From Planctomycetota bacterium (GTDB lineage: Bacteria > Planctomycetota > Planctomycetia > Pirellulales > PLA5): DNA of 64,000 nucleotides. Positions 46,199 through 57,243 of this stretch are shown piece by piece. The position numbers were made by a program, and so were the translations under genes. A model generated the notes under the pieces. That model searched no databases. It was not told the DNA's origin and was given only the letters and a program-made list of their open reading frames with translations. Within the stretch, counting starts at the first letter, position 1. Every line of letters begins with the position of its first letter. The stretch lies in NCBI GenBank assembly GCA_003576845.1, contig QEVJ01000008.1, positions 39,907 through 103,906 of the forward strand, read 5' to 3'.

Positions 46199-48298
46199 AT
46201 GCCCAATCGCCTCGCCACCGAATCCAGTCCCTATCTGCTCCAGCACCAGCACAATCCAGTGGATTGGTATCCTTGGGGCCCAGAGGCACTCGCGCGCTCC
46301 AAGCGCGAGGACAAGCCGATCTTCTTGTCGATCGGGTATTCGGCTTGTCACTGGTGTCACGTGATGGAGCACGAGAGTTTCGAGAACGCCGAGATCGCGG
46401 CGGCGATGAATCGGGACTTTGTGTGCGTGAAGGTCGATCGCGAGGAGCGGCCGGACCTCGATCAGATTTACATGGCGGCCGTGCAAGCGATGACGGGCCG
46501 CGGCGGGTGGCCGATGTCGGTGTTCTTGACGCCGGCCTTGCAGCCGTTCTATGGCGGAACGTACTGGCCGCCGCGGGCTTCGCGGGGGATGCCGGGCTTC
46601 GACCAGATTCTGCACGCGGTGGGCGAGGCCTGGCGCGAACGGCGCGAACAGGTGACCGAGCAAGCCGGCGAGCTCGCGCGGCACTTGCAGACATCGCTCG
46701 CGCCGCCGGTGGCGGACGGCGACCTGGACGACGCGCTGCTGCACAACGCCGCGGCGGCGCTGGAACGGGCGTTCGATTTCCAGTACGGCGGGTTCGGCGG
46801 CGCGCCGAAGTTTCCCCACGCGATGGACTTGATGTTGCTGTTGCGCGTGTGGCGGCGCTGGCCGCGCGACGGGATTCTCGACATGGTGCGGCTCACGCTC
46901 GATCGCATGGCGGCGGGCGGGATGTACGATCAACTCGGCGGCGGCTTCGCGCGATACTCCGTCGACGAGCGGTGGCTCGTGCCGCACTTCGAGAAGATGC
47001 TGTACGACAACGCGCTGCTCGCGGCGGCTTACGTCGAAGGCTATCAGGCGTTAGGCGACGCGCGGTACGCGACGATCGCTCGCGAGACGCTCGATTACTT
47101 GCTCCGCGACATGCGCGACGCGGACGGCGGGTTTTATAGCGCCGAGGATGCCGACAGCGAGGGCGAGGAAGGGAAGTTTTACGTCTGGACGCCGGACGAG
47201 ATTGTGGCCGCGTTGGGAGAACCGGCGGCGAAGACGTTCTGCTATGTGTACGACGTGACCGACGAAGGCAACTTCGACGGGCACAACATCTTGAATCTGC
47301 CGAAGACGCTCGCGCAGGCAGCGAGACTGCTCGGCCGCGAAGTAGTTGAGCTTGCCGCGGAACTGGCCGACTCGCGGGCGAAGCTGCTCGCCGTGCGGTC
47401 GAAGCGGGTGCGGCCGGGATTGGACGACAAGGTGCTCGCGTCGTGGAACGCGCTGGCGATCGAGGCGCTGGCCAAAGCGGGCGCGGCGCTCGATGAACCG
47501 CGATACACCGAGGCGGCCGTCCGTGCGGCCAGTTTCGTTTTGGACAACCTTCGCCGCGAGGATGGCCGACTGCTCCATACGTGGCGGCGCGGTCAGGGCG
47601 GCGACGCTGGGGTGGCAAAACTCGACGCCTATCTGGACGACTATGCGTACCTCGCCAACGCTCTCATCACGCTGTACGAGGCGACGTTCGACGAGCGGTG
47701 GATCGACGAAGCCGTTCGCCTTGCGCAGGTCATGCACGAACATTTCTACGACCGACATCGCGGCGGCTACTTCTTTACCGCCGACGATCACGAGGTGCTG
47801 ATCGCCGTGCACAAGGATTTCCAGGATCAGTCGGTCCCCAGCAGCAACGCGATGGCGGCGACGGCGCTGGCGCGGCTCGTCTTCCTGACGGATCAGATCG
47901 ACTTTATGGACGCGGTGGACGTAACGCTCCGCGAAGGCGTGGGGATCATGCAGCAAGCGCCGACCGCCGCCGCACAGTTGCTCATCGCGCTCGATCTCTA
48001 TCTAGGTCCGGTCCACGAGATTGCCATCGTGGGCGACGTAACGCAATCGCCCACGGCAGAAGCGATCGCCGATTTGCGCCGGCGGTTCATTCCCAACAAA
48101 GTCGTGGCGTGCCGCGCGGAGCCAGGAGTCGGCAGCCGACGCCTCGCGCCGCTGTTTGCGAATAAGCCGCCCGCGGACGAACCACCGGGCGTCTACGTTT
48201 GTCAGGACCGCCGCTGCAATGCCCCGGTCTTTGGTCTAGCGGCGGCATTGGAAGCTTGGCAGCGGCTTGCCCAAGCGGCAAACCGGGCGAGCCCATGA
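46199..48298 (+). CDS. DUF255/YyaL family thioredoxin-domain protein
   Basis: 699 residues from ATG 46199. The N-terminal thioredoxin-like DUF255 domain (about 1-165) is unmistakable: [24 protein letters not shown], then [19 protein letters not shown] with the CHWC motif, [12 protein letters not shown] and [11 protein letters not shown]. The rest is an (alpha/alpha)6 toroid of the six-hairpin glycosidase type ([38 protein letters not shown]). The family includes human SPATA20; its substrate is unknown. No signal peptide, so probably cytosolic. It follows the predicted selenoprotein by 85 bp on the same strand, so two thioredoxin-fold genes are adjacent. Confidence 0.94.
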   Translation: MPNRLATESSPYLLQHQHNPVDWYPWGPEALARSKREDKPIFLSIGYSACHWCHVMEHESFENAEIAAAMNRDFVCVKVDREERPDLDQIYMAAVQAMTGRGGWPMSVFLTPALQPFYGGTYWPPRASRGMPGFDQILHAVGEAWRERREQVTEQAGELARHLQTSLAPPVADGDLDDALLHNAAAALERAFDFQYGGFGGAPKFPHAMDLMLLLRVWRRWPRDGILDMVRLTLDRMAAGGMYDQLGGGFARYSVDERWLVPHFEKMLYDNALLAAAYVEGYQALGDARYATIARETLDYLLRDMRDADGGFYSAEDADSEGEEGKFYVWTPDEIVAALGEPAAKTFCYVYDVTDEGNFDGHNILNLPKTLAQAARLLGREVVELAAELADSRAKLLAVRSKRVRPGLDDKVLASWNALAIEALAKAGAALDEPRYTEAAVRAASFVLDNLRREDGRLLHTWRRGQGGDAGVAKLDAYLDDYAYLANALITLYEATFDERWIDEAVRLAQVMHEHFYDRHRGGYFFTADDHEVLIAVHKDFQDQSVPSSNAMAATALARLVFLTDQIDFMDAVDVTLREGVGIMQQAPTAAAQLLIALDLYLGPVHEIAIVGDVTQSPTAEAIADLRRRFIPNKVVACRAEPGVGSRRLAPLFANKPPADEPPGVYVCQDRRCNAPVFGLAAALEAWQRLAQAANRASP

Positions 48299-48379
48299 AG
48301 TGGACGGAGCAGGATCGCGCGCAGATAAGAACTGGAGGGTTCGACCGGCGCGATGCCGGCGGGCAACGGCACTTAGCAG

Positions 48380-48409
48380 TTGCTTTCGTGCGGAACGCTC
48401 GGGTAGACT
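48380..48409 (+). promoter_or_regulatory. Candidate promoter of the giant surface protein
   Basis: TTGCTT (48380-48385) and TAGACT (48404-48409), 18 bp apart, about 75 bp before ATG 48484 in a 185-bp spacer. Its -10 is identical to the candidate tmRNA promoter. Confidence 0.35.
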
Positions 48410-48483
48410 ATACGTTCGTTCGGACGGGGGTGTGGGGGCGATTTTCCGCGCGGTAGCACCACAGGTCTTTGAGGGCGGGCCCC

Positions 48484-51400
48484 ATGTTTGGGCAGCGTTC
48501 GCGTTCGAGGGCGTTGCGTCAAAGCGACTCGGTGCGCACGCGCCATGCGTTTACCCGCCGGATCGGAGGGTTCGAGCAGCTCGAAGCGCGGCTCGCTTTG
48601 GCCGTGACGACACAGCCGGACGTCTACGCGCTCGACGAAGACGCGGTGCTCGATCTCGCCCCGACGCAGACTTTCGTGCCGCAGCAGGCGGTTTGGAATT
48701 ACACGACGGCGAACGGCGATCCGACGCTAGTCGATCCGGATTTCAATGCGACGTGGCACACGCAGGGCCTGTCGGGGAGCGCGTATGACGGCCCGCCATT
48801 CGCCTATGGACTCGGCGCGTTCGAGTACGGCACGGTCGACGGATTGTTCGGCACGATCGGAACGTCGATCTTCACGTCGCTGTTGCAGATCCCCAACGTG
48901 CCGCAGGGTCTTACCGATACCGCGTACTTCATAACGACGTTCGATTTTGACGGCGACCCGGCGCGGGTGACGCGGATCGTCGCCGACGTGCTCGCCGACG
49001 ACGGGGCCGTGTTCTATCTCAACGGCGAGGAAGTCGGCCGGGTCAACATGGGCGATCAACCGGATACGTTTGCAGCCCGGGCGCCGATGCCGACGGAGGA
49101 ATGGCACTTCTCGACCGCCGAGCTTGCGAATCGGTTCGTCGCGGGCACGAACGTGCTTGCCGTGTCGGTGCACAACGTCAATTTTCAAGGCGCCGACATG
49201 GGTTTCGACATGAGCCTGTCGGTGACGGAGGACCGCGGCAACGTGCTGGCGAACGATGCGAGCGATCTTGCGCCGCCGGACGGCGCGCTCCGCGTGGGCA
49301 GCGTCAATGGACAGGCAGTCGGCGACTCGCCCGCCACGGTCGCGACACAGCACGGCAGCGTCACGATGCGGCCGGATGGGACATTCCGTTACGTGCCCGC
49401 GGAAAACTACCACGGCGTCGATGCGTTTACCTATGTCGCGGCCGATAGAGCCGGCGAATCCGCGCCGACGACGGTGACGCTTGAAATCCGTGCGGTGAAC
49501 GATCCGCCGGTCGCCGTCGACGATGCATACACGTTTGCGGAAGATACGACGTTCGTCGCCGAAGCGCCCGCGGTGCCGCAAATCGTGCTCCCCCGTGGCG
49601 CGACGTGGGATTACTTCGACGAATTGACCAACGGGAATGCCGACGGCTATGGCGGCGGACCGGCGACTCCCGACGAAGATTACCCGCGCGACGCCTTGGG
49701 TCGCGCGTGGTACGAGCCGCTCTTCGACGTGACGACGAGCGACCCGGTCATCGGCGCTTGGAAAGTTGGCACGGCGCCTTTTGTGCAGGACCTGGGGGCG
49801 CCGGCTCCCAGCGCCGGCACGGTGCTGGCAGGCGCCGCGCCGGCCCACACAACCGATCTGTTCCGCACACGGTTCTCGCTCACGGTCGAACAAGCGGCCG
49901 CCGAGTGGATTTGGCTTACCGGACTGCTCGACGACGGTGGAGTGCTGTACCTCAATGGCCAGGAAATTCATCGACGCGGCATGCCCGATGGCCCGCTGAC
50001 GACGCACACGTTTGCCACCACGATCTTGGGGACCGGCACGGAAGTGTACACCTCGGAGCTAATCTTGGTCCCCGGATTGCTCCTGCCTGGCGAAAACGTG
50101 CTGGCCGTCGAGCTGCACCAGGCGTACGTCAACACGTCCGACCGCATCTTCGATTTGGAATTGCGACTCGACGACCCGAACGCGCTGGGCGTGACGGCCA
50201 ACGACCGTGATGCCGAAAACAGCCCACTCATCGCCCAACTGGTCTCGCCGCCGCAGCACGGCACGGTCGTGTTGGAGCCGTCGGGCCGTTTCACGTACAC
50301 GCCGGACCCGGACTACTTCGGCGATGACAGCTTCACGTACACGGTGATGGACGCGGGCACGCCGCCGCTGACGAGTATCCCGGCGACGGTGCGGCTCACC
50401 ATCAGGCCGGTTGCGGACTCGATCGTCGTGCTGCCCGATGCGTTCGAGACGGACGAGGACGCGGTGCTCACGGGCAATGTGCTGGCGAACGACAGCAGCG
50501 AGGACTTGCCACTGGTGGCGACGCTCGCCGTGGCGGCCGAGCATGGGAGCGTCTCGCTCGCAAGCGACGGGACGTTTACGTACGCGCCCGAGGCAGATTT
50601 TTTTGGCGTCGATACGTTTCGCTATCGCGCGACCGACGCGGTGAACGACTTCGATGTGGTGACGGCGACGATCGCGGTCCATCCGGTGAACGACGCGCCG
50701 ACGATCGCGGCGGCGCCGGTTTATGGGGCGCGCGAGGATCAGCCGCTCGTCGTCATCGTTCCGGCGTTGGTGAGCCGCAACATCGTCCCGGCGAACGCGC
50801 CGTGGGAGTACAATCAGTCGATCGCTGCGGGCACTGCGACCGCGCCGGGCGAGTATCCCGTCGACACGGCCCATCCGGGCGTGGATTGGAACGATCCCGG
50901 GTTCTCGACTGCGACGAGCACATCGCCGTGGCTTTCGGGACCGGGACCGTTTGCGGCCGGAGCGATCGAGGGCATTTCCAGCAGCGGGCAATATACGGTG
51001 CTCGAAAACGGCGGCGTGAACACGATTCTCTTCCGCACGACATTCTCGCTGACGGCGGCGGAAGCGGCCGCCGCATCGCGGGCGACGCTGACGGCGATCG
51101 TCGACGACGGCGGCGTGCTCTACGTCAACGGCCGCGAAGCGCTGCGGGTGAACGTGCCGACGGGAGTTGCCGTAACTCCCGACACGCTTGCGACCGCGGC
51201 GGGAAGCGAGGCGCCGGAGCCGTATTCGTTCGACATCGGGGGTTACGCCGTCCCCGGTGCGAATGTGCTCGCGTTCGAGCTGCACCAGGGCCCGCCGTCG
51301 CTGGCGGACGTCGTCGAGCATCTGCGGGTAAGCGAGATCATGTACCATCCTGCCGACTCGATGCCCGGAGTCGACGATGACGCACAATACGAATACCTGG

Positions 51401-52557
51401 AATTCGTTAACACGAGCGAGCGGTTCGCGATCGACCTTGCCGGCGTGCGATTCACGACCGGGATTTCCCACCAATTCGCGAATTCGACGTTGCTCGGGCC
51501 CGGCGAACGGGGCGTGATCGTGACGAACGAAGCGGCATTCCGCACGCGCTATGGCGACGGCCCGCGCGTGTTGGGGACTTATGCGGGCCAACTCAACAAC
51601 GGCGGCGAGCAACTGCGCATCACCGCTCAGGGGCAGGTCGTGCTCGATTTTGCCTACGGCGACGGGGTCGCACCGGGCTGGCCCGTGGAAGCGGACGGCT
51701 TGGGGCGATCGCTCGTCATCGTCGACCCGAACGCGCCGACCTCGGCCTGGAACGAGGCGACGCAATGGCGGGCGAGCACGAACGACGGCGGATCGCCGGG
51801 CGCGCTCGACCCGGGCGAGCCTCCGCCGCAGGGTATCGACGACGCCGCGTTCCATGCCGTACTGGATATCGCATTCGCCGACGGGTTGCTCGCCGGTGCG
51901 AGCGACGTGGAAGGGGATTCGCTGTCGATCGTCGTGCTCGAAGGCCCGGCGCATGGCTCGCTCGTGCTGGGCGCGAACGGGGCCTTTACCTACACCCCCG
52001 ATCGCAACTTCTACGGCGACGACTCGTTCCGCTATGCGATCGTCGACGACGACGCGACGAATCCCGCCGCGAGCGAACCGATCATGGCTACGATTCACGT
52101 CGTGCCCGACTCGGACGCCGTGACGTGCGAGGACCTCGACTGGAACCAGAGCGGCGCGATCGACGGCGGGGATGTGGCGGGCATTGCCGGTCGGTATGGG
52201 GCGAGCGTGTTGCCGGGGGCGGAGGCGGATTTCAACGGCGACGGGACGGTCGGCCTTGGCGATTTGCTGCAATTGCAGGCGTCGCTCGGCGCGTCGTGCG
52301 GCGCGGCTCCGTCCGCGATCGTGCGCGCGGCCGCCGTCGATGCCGCGCTCGTTCGCGGCGATGCGGCGGAACATCGAATCGCCGCGGTTCGTCAGCGCCG
52401 GGTCGGACGCCTGGCAGAGGATCGTACCGACGTCGTCCAAAGCGTCGCCGAGAGGCAGCCGGTTTCGGCGGCGTCGACCTTGCGGCGGTTGGCCGAAGCG
52501 TCAGGTCGCCGCGCGTTCCGCCAGGAGCGAGCTAATCGCGCCGACGAGTTGGTTTAG
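48484..52557 (+). CDS. Giant surface protein with beta-sandwich, VCBS-like, lamin-tail and dockerin modules
   Basis: 1357 residues from ATG 48484. The basic N-terminus has [16 protein letters not shown], the planctomycete LExLEaRxxLa motif. Three homologous modules of about 180 residues start at about 69 ([10 protein letters not shown]), 374 ([11 protein letters not shown]) and 775 ([11 protein letters not shown]); each contains a '[17 protein letters not shown]'-type strand and ends in '[11 protein letters not shown]' or similar. Cadherin/VCBS-like Ig modules (about 253-354, 565-648, 649-742, 1119-1206) have GxFxYTPxxxFxGxDxFxY. A lamin-tail domain lies at about 945-1092 ([10 protein letters not shown]). 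The dockerin has [14 protein letters not shown] and [12 protein letters not shown] (about 1214-1272), followed by a tail with RAAAVDAAL. Probably an adhesin or cell-wall scaffold. Its last 57 bp overlap obgE. Confidence 0.88.
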   Translation: MFGQRSRSRALRQSDSVRTRHAFTRRIGGFEQLEARLALAVTTQPDVYALDEDAVLDLAPTQTFVPQQAVWNYTTANGDPTLVDPDFNATWHTQGLSGSAYDGPPFAYGLGAFEYGTVDGLFGTIGTSIFTSLLQIPNVPQGLTDTAYFITTFDFDGDPARVTRIVADVLADDGAVFYLNGEEVGRVNMGDQPDTFAARAPMPTEEWHFSTAELANRFVAGTNVLAVSVHNVNFQGADMGFDMSLSVTEDRGNVLANDASDLAPPDGALRVGSVNGQAVGDSPATVATQHGSVTMRPDGTFRYVPAENYHGVDAFTYVAADRAGESAPTTVTLEIRAVNDPPVAVDDAYTFAEDTTFVAEAPAVPQIVLPRGATWDYFDELTNGNADGYGGGPATPDEDYPRDALGRAWYEPLFDVTTSDPVIGAWKVGTAPFVQDLGAPAPSAGTVLAGAAPAHTTDLFRTRFSLTVEQAAAEWIWLTGLLDDGGVLYLNGQEIHRRGMPDGPLTTHTFATTILGTGTEVYTSELILVPGLLLPGENVLAVELHQAYVNTSDRIFDLELRLDDPNALGVTANDRDAENSPLIAQLVSPPQHGTVVLEPSGRFTYTPDPDYFGDDSFTYTVMDAGTPPLTSIPATVRLTIRPVADSIVVLPDAFETDEDAVLTGNVLANDSSEDLPLVATLAVAAEHGSVSLASDGTFTYAPEADFFGVDTFRYRATDAVNDFDVVTATIAVHPVNDAPTIAAAPVYGAREDQPLVVIVPALVSRNIVPANAPWEYNQSIAAGTATAPGEYPVDTAHPGVDWNDPGFSTATSTSPWLSGPGPFAAGAIEGISSSGQYTVLENGGVNTILFRTTFSLTAAEAAAASRATLTAIVDDGGVLYVNGREALRVNVPTGVAVTPDTLATAAGSEAPEPYSFDIGGYAVPGANVLAFELHQGPPSLADVVEHLRVSEIMYHPADSMPGVDDDAQYEYLEFVNTSERFAIDLAGVRFTTGISHQFANSTLLGPGERGVIVTNEAAFRTRYGDGPRVLGTYAGQLNNGGEQLRITAQGQVVLDFAYGDGVAPGWPVEADGLGRSLVIVDPNAPTSAWNEATQWRASTNDGGSPGALDPGEPPPQGIDDAAFHAVLDIAFADGLLAGASDVEGDSLSIVVLEGPAHGSLVLGANGAFTYTPDRNFYGDDSFRYAIVDDDATNPAASEPIMATIHVVPDSDAVTCEDLDWNQSGAIDGGDVAGIAGRYGASVLPGAEADFNGDGTVGLGDLLQLQASLGASCGAAPSAIVRAAAVDAALVRGDAAEHRIAAVRQRRVGRLAEDRTDVVQSVAERQPVSAASTLRRLAEASGRRAFRQERANRADELV

Positions 52558-53499
52558 CCCTTGCCCGGTGACGGCGGAGATGGCGAGGACTTCGCGGCCC
52601 GTTTCGGCGGCGAGGGCGGCGCGGGTTTCTTCCGCGCTGGGAAGTTCGCTCTTGGTGACGACGACGATTTCCGGCCGTTCGCCGAGGCTCGGGTCGAACT
52701 GCACCAGCTCGTTGCGGATCGTGCGGTAATTGTCGAGCGGATCGGTGCCATCCATCGGCGCCGGCTCGACGAGATGCACGAGAATGCCCGCGCGCTCGAC
52801 GTGCCGCAGGAATTCGTGCCCCAGGCCGACGCCGGCGTGCGCGCCCTCGATCAAGCCGGGAATGTCGGCCATAACGAACGAGCGATCGAGGTCGACGCGG
52901 ACGATGCCGAGGTTCGGGTGCTTGGTCGTGAAGGGATAGGCGGCGATCTCGGGGCGAGCGCGGGTGAGGCGGCTCAGGAGCGTGCTTTTGCCGGCGTTCG
53001 GCTTGCCGACGAGGCCCACGTCGGCAATCACCTTGAGTTCGAGGACGAGCCGCCGATGCTCGCCTTCGCCGCCGGGCGTGAACTGCCGCGGGGCGCGGTT
53101 CGTGGCCGACTTGAAGCGGGCGTTTCCTTTGCCGCCCTTGCCACCCTGGGCCGCGATTACTTCATCGCCATCCTGAACGAGGTCCTTGAGCACGAACGAG
53201 CCGGTCGCATCGATCACTTGCGTGCCGGGCGGGACGGGAATCACGAGGTCTTCGGCCGAGCGGCCGTGACAGTCCGAACCCATGCCGTGCTGGCCGTCGC
53301 TCGCGCGCCATTGCTGTTTGTGGCCGACGAAGGCGAGATTGTCGACGCCGCCTTCGGCGCGAAGGATCACGCTGCCGCCGTCTCCGCCGTCGCCGCCGTT
53401 GGGTCCGCCGCGCGGGACGTACTTCTCGCGGCGAAAGCTCACGCACCCATCGCCGCCGCGCCCGGCTTGGACTTCGATTTCGACGCGATCGACGAACAT
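52501..53499 (-). CDS. obgE: Obg GTPase
   Basis: 332 residues. The Obg glycine-rich fold (about 1-158) starts [21 protein letters not shown] and includes [16 protein letters not shown] and [20 protein letters not shown]. The G domain has G1 [10 protein letters not shown]3 DIPGLIEGA and G4 TKSE. Obg links ribosome maturation, growth control and DNA replication. The C-terminal OCT domain is absent, as in many phyla. It lies downstream of rpmA on the same strand but 204 bp away, and rplU is 50 kb off. Its 3' end overlaps the surface protein gene tail to tail by 57 bp. ATG 53499 directly abuts heptad repeat N. Confidence 0.96.
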   Translation of the reverse strand: MFVDRVEIEVQAGRGGDGCVSFRREKYVPRGGPNGGDGGDGGSVILRAEGGVDNLAFVGHKQQWRASDGQHGMGSDCHGRSAEDLVIPVPPGTQVIDATGSFVLKDLVQDGDEVIAAQGGKGGKGNARFKSATNRAPRQFTPGGEGEHRRLVLELKVIADVGLVGKPNAGKSTLLSRLTRARPEIAAYPFTTKHPNLGIVRVDLDRSFVMADIPGLIEGAHAGVGLGHEFLRHVERAGILVHLVEPAPMDGTDPLDNYRTIRNELVQFDPSLGERPEIVVVTKSELPSAEETRAALAAETGREVLAISAVTGQGLNQLVGAISSLLAERAAT

Positions 53500-53570
53500 G
53501 GGGATAGGGGGCGGGGATCGGGGGTCAGGGGTCGGGAGGATTCAGGATTCGGGATTCAGCATTTGGGGGA
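53500..53570. repeat. Heptad repeat N
   Basis: GGGGATA GGGGGCG GGGATCG GGGGTCA GGGGTCG, then GATTCAGGATTCGGGATTCAGC variants. It starts at the first base upstream of the obgE ATG and lies between rpmA and obgE. Confidence 0.8.
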
Positions 53571-53702
53571 AAGCGAAACGGGGATGTTGCCTCGATTCGA
53601 GGAACATCCCCGCCAAAGTTCAATTGGAGTGGCACTGGCGGCTCGTCCGCCAGTGTGGGGCGCGAACCGACTCGCACGGCGCTCGCATCGTTCGGCGCGG
53701 CC

Positions 53703-53954
53703 TTAGTTGGCGCTGGCCACGACGTTCACGCGGCGGCCTTCGCGGTCGTATTCGACGACGCCGTCGACGAGGGCGAAGAGCGTGTAGTCCTTGCCCTTGC
53801 CGACGCCGCGGCCCGCGTGAAACTTCGAGCCGACCTGCCGAACGAGGATGTTGCCGGCGCGGACTTCCTGGCCGCCGAACCGCTTGACGCCGCGGCGCTG
53901 GGCGTTGGAATCGCGACCGTTGCGGCTGGAGCCTTGACCTTTTTTATGTGCCAT
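53703..53954 (-). CDS. rpmA: 50S ribosomal protein L27
   Basis: 83 residues. [20 protein letters not shown] is the canonical L27 N-terminus (unprocessed type, no Firmicutes-style leader), followed by [19 protein letters not shown] and the [12 protein letters not shown] strand. Its N-terminal tail reaches the ribosomal peptidyl transferase centre. It precedes obgE on the same strand. The ATG at 53954 lies close to heptad repeat O (5-6 nt). Reading upstream in frame passes into the repeat and is not coding. Confidence 0.96.
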   Translation of the reverse strand: MAHKKGQGSSRNGRDSNAQRRGVKRFGGQEVRAGNILVRQVGSKFHAGRGVGKGKDYTLFALVDGVVEYDREGRRVNVVASAN

Positions 53955-53959
53955 GACTG

Positions 53960-54036
53960 ACGGGAGGTTGGAGGTTGGAGGTTCGGGGAAGGCGAATCCG
54001 AAATCTCGAATTCGAGATTTGAGACCTGAGATTTGC
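53960..54036. repeat. Heptad repeat O
   Basis: GGAGGTT GGAGGTT GGAGGTT, then AAATCTC GAATTCG AGATTTG AGACCTG AGATTTG. The second block contains the palindrome AAATCTCGAATTCGAGATTT. It is directly upstream of rpmA. Confidence 0.8.
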
Positions 54037-54229
54037 CGTCGGCGTTGGGGGGGGAAACAGCCGGTCGCGATGCGGAAAACGCCGAGGTTTTCCCGAAGCG
54101 TGTGCCGGAACTCCGCCTGTTGCGGATCGAGCCGCATATTCGGCGAACCGTCTGGCCTTGCCGTTGCCAATAGCTAACGCTTGCGCTAGCCACTGCTATT
54201 CGCAACCGCCGCTGCGGCTAGACCCGGTA

Positions 54230-55264
54230 TTATGGCCGCCAGACCCACTCGTAGTCAACCTCACCGGGGACGCCGTAGCGGATTTCCCGCTCGTTCTCGT
54301 CGAACTCGTCGCCGGGCCGCCAGAAATTGAGCTTGAGCGTCCGCTGCACGAACTTCTTGCCCGTGCCGGGGGGAGAACCGGGCTGAACGGCGTCCGGGGT
54401 GTCTTCCCACCGATAGGCGTTGGTCAGCCCTTGCACGTAAATCGAGAAGAAATCGGTCCGCGGGTCGATGTCTTCCCACGTGACCACGCCCCAGACGCTG
54501 CGGTCGATCCGGTCCGTGGAGAGCGGGATCGTCGTCGCCGCCATTTGCACCGTGTTGAGCAACCGGAACTTGGGGTCTTTCGAGATTCGCTCGCGCTCTT
54601 GAATCGCCGGAACGGCCACCGGAATCACGTGGTCCAAATACGCTTTGGGCGTTGCGAGCTTGTGGGCTTCGAGCGTGAAGAGCGGCATGAACTTGATGGC
54701 TTCGCGCTCGGTCGCCGATGGGTCGATCGCCAGGACGACCTTGTCGGTCAGTTCGACCGTGAACGTGCCCTTGGGAATCGTCGTTTGGGCGGCGCCGACT
54801 TCGCTGCCGAGCGTGACCGTTTCGTCCGCGTCGCGCTGTTTGGGCCGGAGATGCCCGCCGTTGTTCTTCACGCGATAGACCATGTACCAGATGAGCTTCC
54901 GCTGCATCTTGCCGTCGGCCTGCGGCACGTCGACCTCGATCATTCGCAGCGGCTTGAACGTGAATTCCAGATTCCAGATCGTGCGGCGATACGGAATGTT
55001 CTTGGCCATCGACGCGAGCGTTTGCGTCTCGGCCAGATAGTTGGGCGTCCAGGCGAGGTCCGGCACGCCGGAGAGCAGGTCGACGATGTCGTGGCGGCTG
55101 ACCGTTTCCTCGGCGTCGCGGAGGACGGGGATCGTCGTTTCCACGCCCGGGGCAAGGCGACGATAGGGACTCTGCTGGGCGGCATCCTGCCCATGTGCCG
55201 CGGTAACTGCGCAGCACCACGCCAAGATCAACGCCAGGGCCGACTTACGTGCGAAACGCCTCAT
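54230..55264 (-). CDS. Secreted protein of unknown function
   Basis: 344 residues from ATG 55264. A signal peptide (KSALALILAWCCAVTAAHGQ) is clear. The mature protein is beta-rich with repeated aromatic strands (TIWNLEFTFKPLRMIEVDVP; KLIWYMVYRVKNNGG; FFSIYVQGLTNAYRW; TLKLNFWRPGDEFDEN). It looks like a planctomycete-specific exported protein and matches no family I know. The paired GVVTWEDIDPRTDFFSIYVQG and C-terminal VDYEWVWRP are distinctive. A good promoter precedes it (55367-55396). Confidence 0.8.
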   Translation of the reverse strand: MRRFARKSALALILAWCCAVTAAHGQDAAQQSPYRRLAPGVETTIPVLRDAEETVSRHDIVDLLSGVPDLAWTPNYLAETQTLASMAKNIPYRRTIWNLEFTFKPLRMIEVDVPQADGKMQRKLIWYMVYRVKNNGGHLRPKQRDADETVTLGSEVGAAQTTIPKGTFTVELTDKVVLAIDPSATEREAIKFMPLFTLEAHKLATPKAYLDHVIPVAVPAIQERERISKDPKFRLLNTVQMAATTIPLSTDRIDRSVWGVVTWEDIDPRTDFFSIYVQGLTNAYRWEDTPDAVQPGSPPGTGKKFVQRTLKLNFWRPGDEFDENEREIRYGVPGEVDYEWVWRP

Positions 55265-55626
55265 TCCGAAGTCCTCTGTCCGGTCGCCGATGGCGGATCT
55301 CAATTGTCCGATCTCAGTCCGCACCGTGCGTGAAGCGCGGCAGGCTGGGGTAGCCAGGAAGCTCTTAGTATAATTGGGGTTGCGCCGGCCGGTCAAGAAT
55401 TTTCGGGCCGTCGAATGGCCGCGGCGGGCCGCGCTTATCGCGAATACCCGTGCAATTCGTCCAACGACGCGGTCTGAGGACCGGCACGCGGCCGAGGCCG
55501 GCTGGATGCTTCCCGGGGCGCGGACCGCAGCGACGAGGGAGCACCCATTCTCGCTGTTCTTGGTGGGGGGCAAGGGTAGAATGCCGTGCACGGCAACGGC
55601 ACGAGGCGTAAACCGACGAGGCTTTT
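55265..55626. other. Divergent intergenic region, 362 bp
   Basis: Separates two secreted-protein genes transcribed outward. It contains the minus-strand promoter called at 55367-55396. No heptad repeat and no coding pattern. Confidence 0.4.
55367..55396 (-). promoter_or_regulatory. Strong sigma70-like promoter
   Basis: On the minus strand TTGACC (55396-55391) and TATACT (55372-55367) are 18 bp apart, each one mismatch from consensus. Transcription would start near 55360, about 95 nt before the secreted protein ATG. The best promoter match seen in the window. Confidence 0.55.
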
Positions 55627-56916
55627 ATGGCGCATAAGCGTGGGCTTTCGCAATTCGCGACGCTCGCTGTGATTTGGAGCCTTGCGTGCGTCAACGCCGG
55701 CGTACGCGCCGACGATGAGCCAGCGCTTGTCGAGCAGGTTTTCGACGCCAAAGCGCTCGCCGCGTCGGAGCGGGAACGCGAGAGTCTGGCCGAGTGCATC
55801 GCGAGCATCGTCGCACCCTCGTCGTGGGATGCCGCCGGCGGAGCGGCGACGCATCAATGGCGCGGCGGCAAGCTGGCGATTTCGAACACCGCCGAGGCGT
55901 GTCACCAGGTCGGCAAGTTGCTCGACGTGCTTGCGACGTTGCCGGCGGCCGGCGCGAAGGACGCCATCAAAGCACCGAAGGCGGCGCGGCTCGATGTATC
56001 GGCGTTCAACAACGACGACGAGAGCTTCGAGATCGTCGTCTATCCCGTGCTCGACATCCTGTCGGCCCGCGGCAGAATTGATCCGCGGGCCGAGGGCGCC
56101 GAGTTCGATACCGATGCGCTAATCGAAGTCGTGACGTCGGTAGTTGCGCCCACGACATGGGATGCCGTCGGAGGCAATGGCGGCATCCGCGAGTATGAAC
56201 CGCGCGGAGCGTTGGTCGTCTCGCAATCGAAAGCAATTCACGAGCGGATCGAATCGTTGTTTGCGGCCCTGCGCAAAGCGCCGACCGCCGCGGACGTTTT
56301 CAAGAAGATACGCGGGACGCGGACGATCGACGCGGGAACGGACGACTCGACCGGCGAAAAACTGCGCATCGCCGTTTATCCCGTGCCGGACCTGGTGCTC
56401 ACCGTCGAACGGGACGAGGTGGCCGACTTCGAGAGCCTTATCGAGGTCATCGCAACGGGCGTCGCTCCGGAAACGTGGGACGCCGTCGGCGGAAGCGGCA
56501 CAGTCAGGGAGGTTGCCACGCACAATGTGCTCGTTGTCAGCCAGACCAAGGAAGCCCACGGCGGCGTCGAAAAACTGCTCACGGCTCTGCGAAAGATTCC
56601 GCCTTACACGGAGGCCGCGGCCCGGGCTGAACCGCAGCCGCCCGTCGTGGTTGGCACGCAAAAGAACGGCGACGCGGAATTGCAAGTCGTGGTGTACGAC
56701 GTGGGCCGGCGGATTCTCACCCGCGACGGCATCGCGGATTTCGAAGGACTGTTCGCGGCGATTTGGAACATCGACGAAGCGACGTGGATCGTCAACGGCG
56801 GCCAGGGCACGATTACCGAGTTCGTTCATCGCGGGGCGCTGGTGGTCGTCAATACCAAGGAAGTCCAGGCGAAAGTGCGGAAGGTGATCGACGAGTACAA
56901 ACCTACTGTCGACTGA
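55627..56916 (+). CDS. Secreted protein with four tandem secretin-N-like repeats
   Basis: 429 residues; ATG 55627 is preceded by GAGG. The signal peptide is LATLAVIWSLACVNAGVRAD. The body is four repeats of about 90-105 residues, recognisable by their last halves: SSWDAAGGAATHQWRGGKLAIS, TTWDAVGGNGGIREYEPRGALVVS, ETWDAVGGSGTVREVATHNVLVVS and ATWIVNGGQGTITEFVHRGALVV, each followed by a helix containing (K/E)xxH or similar (QSKAIHERIESLFAALRK). Repeats 2-4 also begin with YPVxD or YDVGRR strands. The W-x2-GG-x-G-x-I/V-x-E...LVV pattern resembles the N-domains of secretins and similar modules in planctomycete exported proteins. No pore domain is present. Function unknown. Confidence 0.82.
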   Translation: MAHKRGLSQFATLAVIWSLACVNAGVRADDEPALVEQVFDAKALAASERERESLAECIASIVAPSSWDAAGGAATHQWRGGKLAISNTAEACHQVGKLLDVLATLPAAGAKDAIKAPKAARLDVSAFNNDDESFEIVVYPVLDILSARGRIDPRAEGAEFDTDALIEVVTSVVAPTTWDAVGGNGGIREYEPRGALVVSQSKAIHERIESLFAALRKAPTAADVFKKIRGTRTIDAGTDDSTGEKLRIAVYPVPDLVLTVERDEVADFESLIEVIATGVAPETWDAVGGSGTVREVATHNVLVVSQTKEAHGGVEKLLTALRKIPPYTEAAARAEPQPPVVVGTQKNGDAELQVVVYDVGRRILTRDGIADFEGLFAAIWNIDEATWIVNGGQGTITEFVHRGALVVVNTKEVQAKVRKVIDEYKPTVD

Positions 56917-57243
56917 CTGCGACCACGGTGCTGGGCGAGTCCAAATGAAACAAATCAATCGCCGCATGAAGGGCACGGGAAAATCCTGGCGGGCGAGAGA
57001 AACCCCAACTCCAGCTAACATGCGACCAATTCATCGACACGAAACCGCTCGGTGACGTCCGTCGCCGCCGCGCAAACCGCATTTCACAGGATAGCACGCC
57101 CTGTTCTGGACCCTTTGAGGATAGAGCATCTATTGATTGAGGCCGCCGGCATCTTCGCCGGCCGTTCTTCGTTTCCGGTGTCATATCGGCTATCCTTCAT
57201 TTCCGCCATCCTCGATCCTCGATCCTCATTCCTCCGCCCTCCC
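56917..57243. other. Intergenic region, 327 bp, containing repeat P
   Basis: Follows the four-repeat protein and precedes the amidotransferase gene on the same strand. The last 50 bp are heptad repeat P. The rest shows no gene. Confidence 0.4.
57191..57243. repeat. Heptad repeat P
   Basis: TATCCTT CATTTCC GCCATCC TCGATCC TCGATCC TCATTCC TCCGCCC TCCC, 7-nt phased. It runs directly into ATG 57244 with no Shine-Dalgarno. Confidence 0.8.

Noticed and set aside
50059..52440. 793-codon minus-strand open frame
   Set aside because: Antisense to the giant surface protein; Arg/His-rich and without domains.
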